From: Brucella thiophenivorans | GTDB taxonomy: Bacteria > Pseudomonadota > Alphaproteobacteria > Rhizobiales > Rhizobiaceae | Length of the DNA: 64,000 nucleotides | Assembly (NCBI RefSeq): GCF_002252445.1 | Contig: NZ_NNRJ01000051.1 | Coordinates: 1-64,000, forward strand | Reading direction: 5' to 3' | Shown: one piece after another, positions 53,933 through 63,288 of the stretch | Position numbering within the stretch: the stretch's first letter is position 1 | Layout: every line of letters begins with the position of its first letter | Position numbers and translations under genes: made by a program | Notes under the pieces: generated by a model | Seen by the model: the letters and a program-made list of their open reading frames with translations, nothing else | Databases searched by the model: none | Told to the model about the DNA's origin: nothing

Positions 53933-54849
53933 AATATATTGCCACCGAGTTGCCGCTCAATTTCGCTAACAGCTACTTGCGCACGGACGGAATTGCCGGC
54001 TTCATCAAGCGGGGGCGAAAATGCAGCAATCGCTAGTTTGCCCGGAATAACCGCGACAAGACCACCGCCGACGCCACTTTTTGCAGGCAAGCCAACGGAA
54101 TAGGCCCAATCGCCAGAGGAGGTGTATAGGCCTTCCATCATCATTTCTGCGAGTAACGGGGCGACATGCTCTTGCTTCACAACGCGCTTCTTGGTGATTG
54201 GATTGACGCCACCGCCAGCAAGCGTTGCTCCCATGGTTGCGAGATCAACACAATCGACAAGTGTCGAGCATTGACGTGTATAGACGTCGACCGCCCGCAT
54301 TGGGTCACTATAACAAGTGCCTGCGCTGTAAAGCAGCCAGCCAATCGCCCGGTTGTGAAAATTCGTGTCTTGTTCCGATTGATTGACTTCATCGCTGAGC
54401 TGGATTTTACGCCCTGCAAACTGGCTTTGCATGTCGAGAATATTCGACCAGCATTGCTCCGCATCGTCACCCGGAACCAGACTTGCAGCAGCTATCGCGC
54501 CTGCATTTACCAGCGGTGACAGTGGCTTTCCTTCATGCAATTCCAGCGCCTGCACGGAATTGAATGGCATGCCGGTTGGGCTGTCGCCCAGCTTTTCCTT
54601 GACGGCTTTTGCACCGATCTTTTCCATCACCAGAGCCAGCGTAAAAACTTTAGAAATGGATTCCAGTGCGAATTTATAGTCGGTATCGCCGTGTTTAAAG
54701 ACTTGACCATCGGCCGTCACGATCGCGACGCCAATCAGTTCACTGGGAACCTTAGCCAGGAAAGGAATGTAATCTGCATTTTTTCCACCAGATGACTGCT
54801 TCGCGATTTCATAAGCAGAGATAACTTGATCTTGAAGATTTAATGACAA
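53917..54849 (-). CDS. glsA: Glutaminase GlsA
   Basis: A 310-residue serine-dependent glutaminase (beta-lactamase-like fold). The Ser-x-x-Lys catalytic pair is in ESISKVFTLALV; further family phrases are NPLVNAGAI-like LVNAGAIAAASLV, the Tyr-containing GWLLYSAGTCY and AKSGVGGGLVAVIPGKL. It converts glutamine to glutamate and ammonia; in acid this consumes protons and feeds GadB. There is no ATG at the N-terminus: TTG 54849, with AGGGGGTG seven bases before it, is chosen over TTG 54870. Divergent from gadB over a 208-base AT-rich region, an arrangement that suggests shared control. Confidence 0.93.
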   Translation of the reverse strand: MSLNLQDQVISAYEIAKQSSGGKNADYIPFLAKVPSELIGVAIVTADGQVFKHGDTDYKFALESISKVFTLALVMEKIGAKAVKEKLGDSPTGMPFNSVQALELHEGKPLSPLVNAGAIAAASLVPGDDAEQCWSNILDMQSQFAGRKIQLSDEVNQSEQDTNFHNRAIGWLLYSAGTCYSDPMRAVDVYTRQCSTLVDCVDLATMGATLAGGGVNPITKKRVVKQEHVAPLLAEMMMEGLYTSSGDWAYSVGLPAKSGVGGGLVAVIPGKLAIAAFSPPLDEAGNSVRAQVAVSEIERQLGGNIFKAPI

Positions 54850-55057
54850 CTTACACCCCCTAAAAACCAATATTTTCAGATGCAGATAGTAAATTACGCA
54901 TAATGAATTTGCTGTGGCAATAGCTAATGTAATTATTTTCTAATTCAATTAACTAATTTAATATTATCCTATAATTATGGTTGACAGGATGCTTGTCTAT
55001 AAGCAACGAATTGAATGGTAATATATCTTGGTATCATCCGTAAATTGAGGGCGAGGC

Positions 55058-56458
55058 ATGACTAAGAAATCTATTTCCGCAAAATACAACAGCTTGGACG
55101 ATGTATATGCGTCATTAGAATTATCTGCTTCTTTGCCTAAGACAAAATTTCCCAAAGAAGAGCGCGATCCGCGTAATGTGTTTGCTGCCGTTCGCGATGA
55201 ACTGATGCTGGATGGCAATTCGCGTCAGAATCTTGCAACATTTTGTCAGACATGGGTCGATGATGAAATTCGCCAGCTAATGGATTTGTCGATCGATAAG
55301 AACATGATCGACAAGGATGAATATCCGCAGACAGCAGAGATTGAAGCGCGTTGTGTGCATATGATCGCTGATTTGTGGAATTCGCCAGACGCAGAAAATA
55401 CGCTTGGCTGTTCGACGACCGGTTCATCGGAAGCTGCAATGTTGGGCGGGCTTGCGCTCAAATGGCAATGGCGAAAGAAGCGCGCTGCCGCAGGTCTGTC
55501 AACCGACAAGCCGAACATGATCTGCGGTCCTGTGCAGATTTGCTGGCATAAATTTGCCCGCTATTTCGATGTTGAGTTGCGCGAAATTCCGCTTGAAGGT
55601 GATCGTCTGATCATGAGCCCTGAAGAAGTGCTCAAGCGCGTCGATGAGAATACAATCGGCGTCATTCCGACGATGGGGGTTACGTTTACCTGCCAGTATG
55701 AGCCGGTGAAGGCTGTCCATGATGCATTGGATAAGCTTCAGAAAGAAACCGGGCTGGACGTTCCTATTCACGTCGACGGTGCGAGCGGTGGATTCCTGGC
55801 ACCTTTCTGTGCGCCTGACATTGAGTGGGATTTCCGATTGCCGCGCGTGAAATCTATTAATGCATCGGGCCATAAATTTGGTCTTGCCCCTTTGGGCGCT
55901 GGCTGGATTGTCTGGCGAGAGGCCTCTGATCTACCGGAAGAACTGATATTCAATGTGAATTATCTTGGCGGCAACATGCCGACATTTGCATTGAATTTCT
56001 CACGTCCTGGCGGTCAGATCATCGCGCAGTATTACAACTTCTTGCGTCTGGGACATGAAGGCTACGCGAAGATTCACAATGCCTGCTATGAAACGGCGCA
56101 GTATCTGTCAGCCGAGATCGCAAAGCTTGGACCATTTGAGATGATCTTCGATGGCGACAGCCAGAAGGGCATTCCCGCGCTGGCATGGAAGCTGAAAGAA
56201 GGTCAGACAATCGGTGGTTACACACTTTATGATGTGGCTGATCGTTTGCGTAGCCGGGGTTGGCAGGTGCCGGCCTATTCAATGCCGGCAGATCGTGAAG
56301 ATCTTGTAGTGCAGCGTATTCTGGTGCGCCACGGCGTGAGCCGTGATCTGGGTAGCCTTCTGATCGACGATCTCAAGCGCAGCCTTGATTATTTCGAAAA
56401 GCATCCGGTCAGCAAGCCACTGTCGGAAGACGAGGCTGGTGGCTTCAGCCATACTTAA
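55058..56458 (+). CDS. gadB: Glutamate decarboxylase GadB
   Basis: A 466-residue PLP enzyme, the same length as E. coli GadB. The PLP lysine lies in [15 protein letters not shown] (about residue 273), with [13 protein letters not shown] for the PLP-binding Asp. The C-terminus ends in GFSHT; the penultimate His is the one that closes the active site at neutral pH in the E. coli enzyme, so pH control is probably kept. It turns glutamate into GABA, using up one cytoplasmic proton. GGGCGAGG precedes the ATG. A palindromic element separates it from gadC. Confidence 0.97.
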   Translation: MTKKSISAKYNSLDDVYASLELSASLPKTKFPKEERDPRNVFAAVRDELMLDGNSRQNLATFCQTWVDDEIRQLMDLSIDKNMIDKDEYPQTAEIEARCVHMIADLWNSPDAENTLGCSTTGSSEAAMLGGLALKWQWRKKRAAAGLSTDKPNMICGPVQICWHKFARYFDVELREIPLEGDRLIMSPEEVLKRVDENTIGVIPTMGVTFTCQYEPVKAVHDALDKLQKETGLDVPIHVDGASGGFLAPFCAPDIEWDFRLPRVKSINASGHKFGLAPLGAGWIVWREASDLPEELIFNVNYLGGNMPTFALNFSRPGGQIIAQYYNFLRLGHEGYAKIHNACYETAQYLSAEIAKLGPFEMIFDGDSQKGIPALAWKLKEGQTIGGYTLYDVADRLRSRGWQVPAYSMPADREDLVVQRILVRHGVSRDLGSLLIDDLKRSLDYFEKHPVSKPLSEDEAGGFSHT

Positions 56459-56465
56459 GTTACTC

Positions 56466-56736
56466 TAGGCCGTGTGGACGATTATGTTTTGGAGCGTGGT
56501 ATGGATGAAAATAGCACAGGTTTAGGAGCAAAGCCGAAGGTGGAGTAGTTCTCCATCAAGGTTTTGCGACGCAAAGCTGGGTTATTTTCACCATATCCCT
56601 CCGGGACGTGGCGGGTTTTCTCTCTGAATGCGTCGAACAACCCTTGTGGAGAACCACTCCATGGCGGTCTGTTCTCCTGTTCAGAAACAAAATCCGTCTC
56701 ACGCCACGCCCGAAAAATAATCGTTCACACGGCCTA
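56466..56736. mobile_element. MITE-like 271-bp palindromic element between gadB and gadC
   Basis: The ends are inverted copies: TAGGCCGTGTGGACGATTAT at the left and its complement at the right with 19 of 20 positions equal. Inner pairs keep exact symmetry about the same centre: GGAGTAGTTCTCCA (56542-56555) with its complement at 56647-56660, and CGACGC (56567-56572) with 56630-56635; the coordinate sums are identical (113202). The element therefore can fold into a huge hairpin. TA at both ends suggests insertion with a TA target duplication, as with IS630/Tc1- or some IS5-type elements. No transposase is encoded. Confidence 0.7.
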
Positions 56737-56819
56737 CGTTCATTTGAATATTCGCAACTTACTCAAGAGATTGATGTTCAATCAGTCTCGTGAGCGTCTC
56801 TATACTCGGGAGAATTGCT

Positions 56820-58367
56820 ATGGCGAATACCAAGGCGGCAAGTCCGGCTAAACAACTATCGATGATCGGCTTTTTTGCCATTACCGCTTCAATGGTGATG
56901 GCAGTTTACGAATATCCAACATTTGCGACGTCAGGTTTTAGTCTGGTGTTCTTCCTGCTGCTCGGTGGGATTTTGTGGTTCATTCCAGTCGGTCTTTGTG
57001 CGGCAGAAATGGCCACCGTCGAAGGATGGGAAGAGGGGGGTGTTTTTGCCTGGGTTTCCAATACGCTCGGCGAACGATGGGGCTTTGCTGCAATTTCGTT
57101 CTGCTATCTCGAAATCGCTATCGGTTTTCTCCCGATGCTTTACTTTGTACTCGGCGCACTCTCCTATATTCTGAGTTGGCCCGCATTGAATTCCGACCCG
57201 ATTATCAAAACCATAGCCGCACTGATAATTCTTTGGGCGCTGGCTTTTACACAGTTGGGCGGAACCAAATATACTGCAATTATCGCCAAAGTTGGCTTCT
57301 TCGCCGGAATTTTGCTGCCAGCAATCATTCTTGCGGCATTGGCTATCGCTTATCTTTCGAGCGGCGCGCCTTTGCAGATTGAAATGTCCGCGCAGACTTT
57401 CTTCCCTGACTTCACCCAGATCGGCACGCTTGTTGTCTTCGTAGCATTTATTTTGAGCTACATGGGTGTTGAAGCGTCTGCGACCCACGTCAACGAAATG
57501 AAGAATCCGGGCCGTGATTATCCGATGGCCATGTTCCTTTTGATGGCGGCTGCGATCATTCTGAGTTCCATCGGTGGTTTGTCGGTTGCGGCAACCATTG
57601 CAGCGGATGACATTAATCTTTCATCCGGTGTGGTTCAGACATTCAGCGCGCTGGTGGCGCATTTCGGCCCGGGATTTGAGTGGACTGTTCGTATCATTGC
57701 AGCGTTGCTTCTGCTTGGTGTTCTTGCCGAAATTGCTGCATGGATCGTCGGACCGGCGCGTGGAATGTATGTTACGGCGCAGAAGGGCATTCTTCCTACA
57801 GCTTTCGCTAAGGTGAACAAGAACGGTGTTCCTGTTCCGCTGGTTGTCGCGCAGCTTATCCTGACGTCTATTGCGATCATCGTTCTGACCAATACAGGCG
57901 GCGGCAGCAATATGTCGTTTCTGATCGCCCTTGCGCTGACCGTGGTTATCTATCTGTGCACTTATTTCCTGCTGTTCCTCGGTTACATTCAATTGATCCT
58001 GAAACAGCCGGAACTCAAGCGGACATTCCGTGTGCCCGGCAGTAACGGGTTTAAAATTACCGTCGCTGTGGTTGGTTTCCTCGTGTCGCTGCTTGCATTC
58101 TTCGTGTCGTTCTACCCGCCGACTTCCATCGGTGGTGAGAGCGCAGACGAAACTTATGTGACGCTGCTGGTAATCAGCTTCCTCGTCGTTCTGGTTATTC
58201 CTTTTATTGTCTACGCTGTACATGACAAGAGCGGGAAATCTACGGGTATGAAGATGGTGCATATCAAGTTGCATAATGCTCCGGATGGACACTTCTTTAT
58301 GCATCCACGTGCGCGACCAACGCATCATATCATTCCGGATACTGAGGTGGTCAAAAGCACGAAATAG
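56820..58367 (+). CDS. gadC: Glutamate/GABA antiporter GadC
   Basis: A 515-residue APC-superfamily antiporter with about 12 membrane segments: [28 protein letters not shown] at the start and [19 protein letters not shown] in the central part are typical of GadC. The C-terminal hydrophilic tail with several His ([20 protein letters not shown]) resembles the C-plug that blocks transport at neutral pH. It imports glutamate and exports GABA. ATG 56820 follows GGGAG; the open frame runs ten codons further up. It probably belongs with gadB, although a MITE-like element lies between them. Confidence 0.95.
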   Translation: MANTKAASPAKQLSMIGFFAITASMVMAVYEYPTFATSGFSLVFFLLLGGILWFIPVGLCAAEMATVEGWEEGGVFAWVSNTLGERWGFAAISFCYLEIAIGFLPMLYFVLGALSYILSWPALNSDPIIKTIAALIILWALAFTQLGGTKYTAIIAKVGFFAGILLPAIILAALAIAYLSSGAPLQIEMSAQTFFPDFTQIGTLVVFVAFILSYMGVEASATHVNEMKNPGRDYPMAMFLLMAAAIILSSIGGLSVAATIAADDINLSSGVVQTFSALVAHFGPGFEWTVRIIAALLLLGVLAEIAAWIVGPARGMYVTAQKGILPTAFAKVNKNGVPVPLVVAQLILTSIAIIVLTNTGGGSNMSFLIALALTVVIYLCTYFLLFLGYIQLILKQPELKRTFRVPGSNGFKITVAVVGFLVSLLAFFVSFYPPTSIGGESADETYVTLLVISFLVVLVIPFIVYAVHDKSGKSTGMKMVHIKLHNAPDGHFFMHPRARPTHHIIPDTEVVKSTK

Positions 58368-58393
58368 TATAACGAAACATATGAGCCGATTAT

Positions 58394-58427
58394 GCATCCC
58401 GAAAACTGGAAACGGCTTTCGGGATGC
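58394..58427. repeat. Dispersed palindromic repeat after gadC, copy 8
   Basis: GCATCCCGAAAAC and GGCTTTCGGGATGC form a hairpin around TGGAAAC. It is the core module of the window's repeat family and may act as the gadC transcript end. Confidence 0.7.
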
Positions 58428-58561
58428 AAATTAAATAAGTTATCTATTAACCGGATTTTTCTTGATAATTGATTGATAGTTTTATTTCTGGCGGCTATTT
58501 CTTTTATGAAAGTTTCTGAAGTGCAGAAAAGTAAGTGTCAGCGTTGAAGGGGGAATAAACA

Positions 58562-59710
58562 GTGTCTTTGATCTCAACAGTCGTACCGTTCCTATCAGAA
58601 GCATCTGCCTACCATATCCCCCAGGATCTATGGCTTGCATGTACGGCTCTTATGTTCCGCGATGCGGGCGGCGGCGCTTATGCCGGACGTACCATGGAAT
58701 TGTCCATGGAACTGCCTTACGTGGTGGCGAGCATACCGAAAGGACATCAGTTTTCTTCCGTGGTCGATGGCCACGATCCGCTAGAATTCCAGTCCAAATA
58801 CGGAGTTTTTGGGATTGCCGTCCCAAATGGCAGTCTTGCTGATCTGAAAATTGTCGAAGGTTTGAACGAAGCAGGTCTTACCTTTAGCGTACTCGCTTTC
58901 GCCGGTGCGTCCGGGCCTGCGGATAATGCTGCAAAGACAAAAGCGATGCTTGCAGCAATCGATCTCGGAGCATGGGTTCTGGGCCAGTTTGCCACTGCTG
59001 CCGAAGTGAAAACAGCGCTTAGTGACAACACGGTTATTCTGACAGCGTTGGTGCCCCTTCACGGTGCAAAGACGCCTTTCCATTTTGTCGTGCATGACCG
59101 CACGGGCAGATCTATTGTCATTGAATTTTCGGGTGATCGTCAAAATGTCTATGACAATCCGGTAGGTGTCATGACCAATGGGCCGGAATTCACATGGCAT
59201 CTGACCAATCTCAATAATTATACCTTCCTAAACAACCTTGATCAGTCGACAGGCAAGTTTGGGGATCTTGAGGTTTCGCAGCCAGATTCAGGTATCGCGA
59301 CCGCAGGTTTGCCTGCGTCTAATACGTCTGTCGGGCGTTTTGTGCGCGCGGCCTATTACGCGCACTTTGCTGAAAAAGCAGCTCCGGAAAAGGCAATCCG
59401 TGCACTTGGCCATATCATGAACAATTTTGATCGTCCGCGCGGGATCACGATTGATCCTCCACAGTCGGGTGGATTGGATATTGAAGGCGCTTTGGCATCA
59501 GATGGTCAGGAATACAAAACCGAATATACATCATGGACAGTGCTTGGCGACCTGACCAACAATGCGCTTTACGTGCGCACTTACGATGCAATAAACTTTA
59601 TCAAGTTTGATCTTAATCGGCTGTTTGCGCAGAACGAACTTAAGATCGCAGCACTCGATAAAATCTCATCCATAGAGGTTCTTGATGCGACGGATATTCT
59701 GCTCAAGTAG
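58562..59710 (+). CDS. Choloylglycine hydrolase family protein (bile salt hydrolase/penicillin acylase type)
   Basis: A 382-residue Ntn-hydrolase-fold protein. The family pattern is CTALMFRDAGGGAYAGRTMEL, with the nucleophile Cys at residue 27 of the encoded chain, followed by YGVFGIAVPNG, EGLNEAGLTFSVLAF and ASNTSVGRFVRAAYY later on. The nucleophile must become N-terminal by removal of the first 26 residues, yet these do not look like a classical signal peptide, so processing may be autocatalytic or by an export path. GTG 58562 has AAGGGGG about eight bases before it. The Brucella homologue is a bile-salt hydrolase used in gut survival; that role is inferred here. Confidence 0.88.
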   Translation: MSLISTVVPFLSEASAYHIPQDLWLACTALMFRDAGGGAYAGRTMELSMELPYVVASIPKGHQFSSVVDGHDPLEFQSKYGVFGIAVPNGSLADLKIVEGLNEAGLTFSVLAFAGASGPADNAAKTKAMLAAIDLGAWVLGQFATAAEVKTALSDNTVILTALVPLHGAKTPFHFVVHDRTGRSIVIEFSGDRQNVYDNPVGVMTNGPEFTWHLTNLNNYTFLNNLDQSTGKFGDLEVSQPDSGIATAGLPASNTSVGRFVRAAYYAHFAEKAAPEKAIRALGHIMNNFDRPRGITIDPPQSGGLDIEGALASDGQEYKTEYTSWTVLGDLTNNALYVRTYDAINFIKFDLNRLFAQNELKIAALDKISSIEVLDATDILLK

Positions 59711-59817
59711 ACATCTTTCTCAAAGCTGTTTCATCAACCCATGGGATGAATAGTTGGTACCAACAGGTGAGCGGTTGTTATTGCAATCGCTCTACCAGCG
59801 ATAAAGCGTTGTAATTT

Positions 59818-61776
59818 ATGGCATATCAACCGGCGCAATGGCTGCGCAATCTAGCTCAGATTTCGCCTGCGCCTTATTGGCCGTGGCGTCAGTCTTTACG
59901 ATTGACGTTGGTAACCACTGTGCCGATGATTGTTGGGCTTCTAACCGGCCATATTCTGCCAGCAATGATCGTTTGCCTCGGCGGTCTTCTCACTGGCACC
60001 AGTGAGAAGAACGATCCATATCTCGCGCGGTTTCGCCGCATATTAATCGCCACGCCTATGGGAATGAGTGGCTACCTCCTAGGCTCTCTTATCGGCGGTC
60101 ATGGTGTTGCAACGATTGCAGGTGTTGTCGTTGTCGCTTTGCTATCGGGCTTGGTCAGTGGGTATGGTGCAGCGGTTTCTGCTGGCGCTCTTCAGATGCT
60201 GGTGATGACGATTGTAGCAGCACATGTGCATTCAACCGCTTCGATCTGGCTGATGCCGTCACTGTTTGCTTGCGGCGCAGCTTTTGCCGCAACCTTGCTT
60301 GCTATAGAAGCGCTCGTTAGCCCGAAACGACCTGAACGTGAGATCGTGGCGAATTTACTTAACGCACTCGCTCATCTTGCGCGAACATATGTTCAGACAA
60401 AACCGGGTGACGCCAAGATCGAAATGGCCATTCGCAGCGTGAACGATGCGCAGTCGAAAGCCTATGCAGCCTTGATGCATAATCAGTTGCATGCCGATGG
60501 ACGTTCGGTGGCGAGAGACTGGAGCGCCAACATCCTCTCCATCACGGATAGAATTGCTGCTCTTTTAAACACATCGACGGATGATACCAACGTATTGAAA
60601 CTGGCAGCGGATCGTTTGGCGTTTTTGGCCAAAACAATCATGTACAAAGCTACGCCAAATGCAATGAAGATTGATAGCCAGAGCACCAATCCTTTGCTTT
60701 ACAATCTCTCACAGCTATCGAGTGTTATCGGCTCACCCAATCAGTCTGCTCGACTATTTCCCATCTTGCATTTGTTTTCGCTTGATCGTTCGAAGCCGGA
60801 CTTTAGCCTTTCCAGATTGAGGGCCCGATTATTGTTGGGTCCAGAAGTCGTGAATGCGGCAATCAGGCTTGCAATCTGTATGCTGATTGCGATGGTTGCC
60901 GAGTTTACGGCTCCCGGCTACCGCTCGTACTGGATACCGCTTTCAGTTGCGGTCATTCTGAAGCCAGATTTCGGGTCGGTTTTTGTGAGAGCCGTGCAGC
61001 GGAGTGCCGGAACACTGGTTGGTGTGTTGGTTGCAACTGCAATCTTAATGGTCATGCCGAAAGACTTTTATCTGGTTTTTGTTATTGCAATTTTGAGCGC
61101 GACAATTCCGTGGGCAGCGCTCAAGGGCTATGCTCTGCAATGCAGTTTGCTCACGCCGCTCATACTTATACTTATTGATCTTATAGTCGCGGGACCAACC
61201 GTGAATTATGGTGTGCAGCGCCTCACCGATACTGTGATTGGTGCCGGAATCGTGTTGATCTTCGGCTATCTCATATGGCCGAAGTCAATTGATAAGTCGA
61301 TCAAAAGCAATTTCTCTCAAGCTCTGATAACGATTGCGGATTATCTTCGTAGTACCGTTACTCGTTCGGCTACCACGGATGAAACTCCGCCTAAAATCTT
61401 CGACCAGAGCGCTGCAAAGCGGCGTTCGGCCTATAGCGAACTGTCCAATTTGCGTGTGCAGCTCCAGCGCTCGACGTCTGAGCCACCGCCTGCGAGTACG
61501 GAGGCGCTAGCGTGGTTGCCTGCAATTGCGACTGCTGAGAGAATCTGTGAGTGCGTAACCAGTTACGCGCTTGTCAGTGAGAGCAGCAGTAAGAATTCGG
61601 ATTCTGAAATTGTCAAGAAGCTGGCAGATATTCTGGAGCGTGTTGCAAATCCGAAAGATGGTGGAGCGATTCAATGGGATCAAATCGATCAGTTGCATGA
61701 ACATATATCTGGTGGTAATGTCGAAAAACCAATTATAGAATTGTATGAAAATATATTGAAACTAAAAGATATTTAG
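59818..61776 (+). CDS. FUSC-family inner-membrane protein (aromatic acid exporter type)
   Basis: A 652-residue membrane protein with two blocks of five to six membrane segments (residues ~25-165 and ~345-490) and cytoplasmic helical parts, like YccS/YccF-FUSC proteins. The second block has LAICMLIAMVAEFTAPGYRSYWIPLSVAVILKPDFGSVF, the most conserved FUSC region. Unlike the FUSC gene at 16071 it has no adaptor or outer-membrane gene beside it, so it would work alone or with partners elsewhere. The ATG has a weak ribosome binding site. Confidence 0.87.
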   Translation: MAYQPAQWLRNLAQISPAPYWPWRQSLRLTLVTTVPMIVGLLTGHILPAMIVCLGGLLTGTSEKNDPYLARFRRILIATPMGMSGYLLGSLIGGHGVATIAGVVVVALLSGLVSGYGAAVSAGALQMLVMTIVAAHVHSTASIWLMPSLFACGAAFAATLLAIEALVSPKRPEREIVANLLNALAHLARTYVQTKPGDAKIEMAIRSVNDAQSKAYAALMHNQLHADGRSVARDWSANILSITDRIAALLNTSTDDTNVLKLAADRLAFLAKTIMYKATPNAMKIDSQSTNPLLYNLSQLSSVIGSPNQSARLFPILHLFSLDRSKPDFSLSRLRARLLLGPEVVNAAIRLAICMLIAMVAEFTAPGYRSYWIPLSVAVILKPDFGSVFVRAVQRSAGTLVGVLVATAILMVMPKDFYLVFVIAILSATIPWAALKGYALQCSLLTPLILILIDLIVAGPTVNYGVQRLTDTVIGAGIVLIFGYLIWPKSIDKSIKSNFSQALITIADYLRSTVTRSATTDETPPKIFDQSAAKRRSAYSELSNLRVQLQRSTSEPPPASTEALAWLPAIATAERICECVTSYALVSESSSKNSDSEIVKKLADILERVANPKDGGAIQWDQIDQLHEHISGGNVEKPIIELYENILKLKDI

Positions 61777-62254
61777 AATTATTAATTAAATCCATTGTAA
61801 TTTCCATGATTATTCAAATATTAATACAATGAAACGTGATCAAGATAATTACAGAGAATTTTAATATTATAAAATTCTGATTAATATTTTAAGGGTTTTT
61901 TGATCAGAAGATAACTCTCTGATGAGTAAGAATTCACTATTGAAAGGCGTCTTGTAGGAGTGGGACGCTTAGTTTACTATCTCAAAAGGTTGTCGTGCAA
62001 TACAAGAAAGCAATGACCATATTAATGTAATTCGTATGTCGGGTATGCGCCCAGCTGACAATTATGTGCTTGATGGCTATCACGATATGCGCTGCCGTTT
62101 CTGGCTGCAAAATTTCCGATACGGTCTTACAGAAGTTCGTCTTATCTGCAGAAAGCTTGGTGAAAGAGGGGGTCTCAAGAAAAATGAGCTGTTAGACCAG
62201 ACATATTGTGCTAGGTGCTCTCAGGATAGATAGAAGCATGGAAATATTCATAAA
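61777..62254. other. AT-rich intergenic region before the small membrane protein
   Basis: About 480 bases, very AT-rich in the first half. A dyad 'aattttaatattataaaatt' lies near 61858-61877 and a GCGTC/GACGC stem near 61948-61969. A 65-codon frame at 62036-62233 has no recognisable family, and its ribosome binding site is poor; it is not annotated as a gene. Confidence 0.4.
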
Positions 62255-62398
62255 ATGGAATGGTTCCCCATCGTCGCCGGTACGTTCAAACTTCTCGTTT
62301 TAGGCGTGGCCATGTTTTTTGCCATCAAGTGGCACTACGATAAAGACAAGGAGAAGAAGGCAAGCATGAGTGAGAACAACGAAACGAGCGGGCTTTAA
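62255..62398 (+). CDS. Small 47-residue membrane protein
   Basis: The frame reads MEWFPIVAGTFKLLVLG, then VAMFFAIKWHYDKDKEKK and ends ETSGL. One hydrophobic segment (about residues 5-23) is followed by a charged, lysine-rich cytoplasmic-looking tail. The codon pattern is normal for the genome, and I recall similar short proteins (EWFPI...GTFKL...FAIKWHYD) from Brucellaceae, which supports a real gene; this recollection is not verified. The Shine-Dalgarno sequence is weak. The IS66-type element begins two bases after the stop codon, so the coding part seems intact but the terminator is displaced. Confidence 0.6.
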   Translation: MEWFPIVAGTFKLLVLGVAMFFAIKWHYDKDKEKKASMSENNETSGL

Positions 62399-62483
62399 GG
62401 TAACCGCTGTTCTGGCCCCACATTCTGTTTGATTTTGCACTCTGTCATTGAGAGTTAGCGAATGGACAGAACGGAGTTTCTCC

Positions 62484-62870
62484 ATGGAGCCTCGAATGGA
62501 GTTTCTCTCAAGCGATCAGAGTAAGCGTGACAGCCATCGTCAGTGGCCAGCTGATTTAAAAGCCCGGATTGTTTCGGAAAGCTTGCGCCCTGGCGTTACG
62601 GTGCAGGAAGTTGCCGATCGTTATGGCGTGCGTGCCAATTATTTGTCTTCATGGCGCACGCTGGCACGCCAGGGCAAGCTTGTACTGCCTCCGCCCGAAG
62701 ATGATACGGAATTTGCGGCGATCATAGTAACGGAGTCTGCAATTGAACCGGTGACAACACCAGTTTCGCGCGTTGAGATATTCAGCGGGACCGTTATCAT
62801 CCGGCTGGAAGAAGGTGCGTCTGCTTCTCGGATTGCAGCTGTTGCAAGCGCGCTTGCGGATCTCAAATGA
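62484..62870 (+). CDS. tnpA: IS66 accessory protein TnpA
   Basis: A 128-residue protein with a helix-turn-helix of the transposase_8 type: DLKARIVSESLRPGVTVQEVADRYGVRANYLSSWR. It is required with TnpB and TnpC for IS66 transposition. GGAG at 62472-62475 supports ATG 62484. Its stop overlaps tnpB as ATGA, the usual IS66 coupling. Confidence 0.9.
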   Translation: MEPRMEFLSSDQSKRDSHRQWPADLKARIVSESLRPGVTVQEVADRYGVRANYLSSWRTLARQGKLVLPPPEDDTEFAAIIVTESAIEPVTTPVSRVEIFSGTVIIRLEEGASASRIAAVASALADLK

Positions 62871-63217
62871 TCTTCCCTTCCAACCGGGTGCGGATCATGG
62901 TGGCTACCAAACCTGTCGATTTCCGCAAAGGCCATGACGGGCTTGCTGCGTTGGTGAAGAACGAACTGCGCAAGGATCCATTTACGGGAACTGTATTTGT
63001 CTTTCGCTCGCGCAAGGCTGATCGGCTCAAGCTGATCTACTGGGATGGCACGGGTATGGTTCTGGCCTATAAACGGTTGGAAACGCATACCTTCAGCTGG
63101 CCGGATGTCCGGGATGGGCTGATGTCGTTGAACCATGCGCAGTTTGAGGCGTTGTTTGCAGGGCTCGACTGGCGACGTGTCCGTGCAGTGGAAGCACGAG
63201 CGCCTATGACTGTTTAA
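62867..63217 (+). CDS. tnpB: IS66 accessory protein TnpB
   Basis: A 116-residue IS66 Orf2 protein: VRIMVATKPVDFRKGHDGLAALV and VFVFRSRKADRLKLIYWDGTGMVLAYKRLE are the family hallmarks. It is complete. The transposase gene tnpC starts 71 bases later. Confidence 0.93.
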   Translation: MIFPSNRVRIMVATKPVDFRKGHDGLAALVKNELRKDPFTGTVFVFRSRKADRLKLIYWDGTGMVLAYKRLETHTFSWPDVRDGLMSLNHAQFEALFAGLDWRRVRAVEARAPMTV

Positions 63218-63288
63218 ATGCTGCGACACGGTGACTCTGCCGCCATATTCATCAGACAAATCAAGGCCGGATTTGGTAAGTTTGGCGC

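Noticed and set aside
56564-56851. Frames inside the palindromic element between gadB and gadC
   Set aside because: They run through inverted-repeat DNA and into the gadC leader, and match no transposase that I recognise.
62036-62233. 65-codon frame before the small membrane protein
   Set aside because: It has an ATG and some Cys pairs but no good ribosome binding site, no recognised family and odd composition; could be a remnant, not supportable as a gene.
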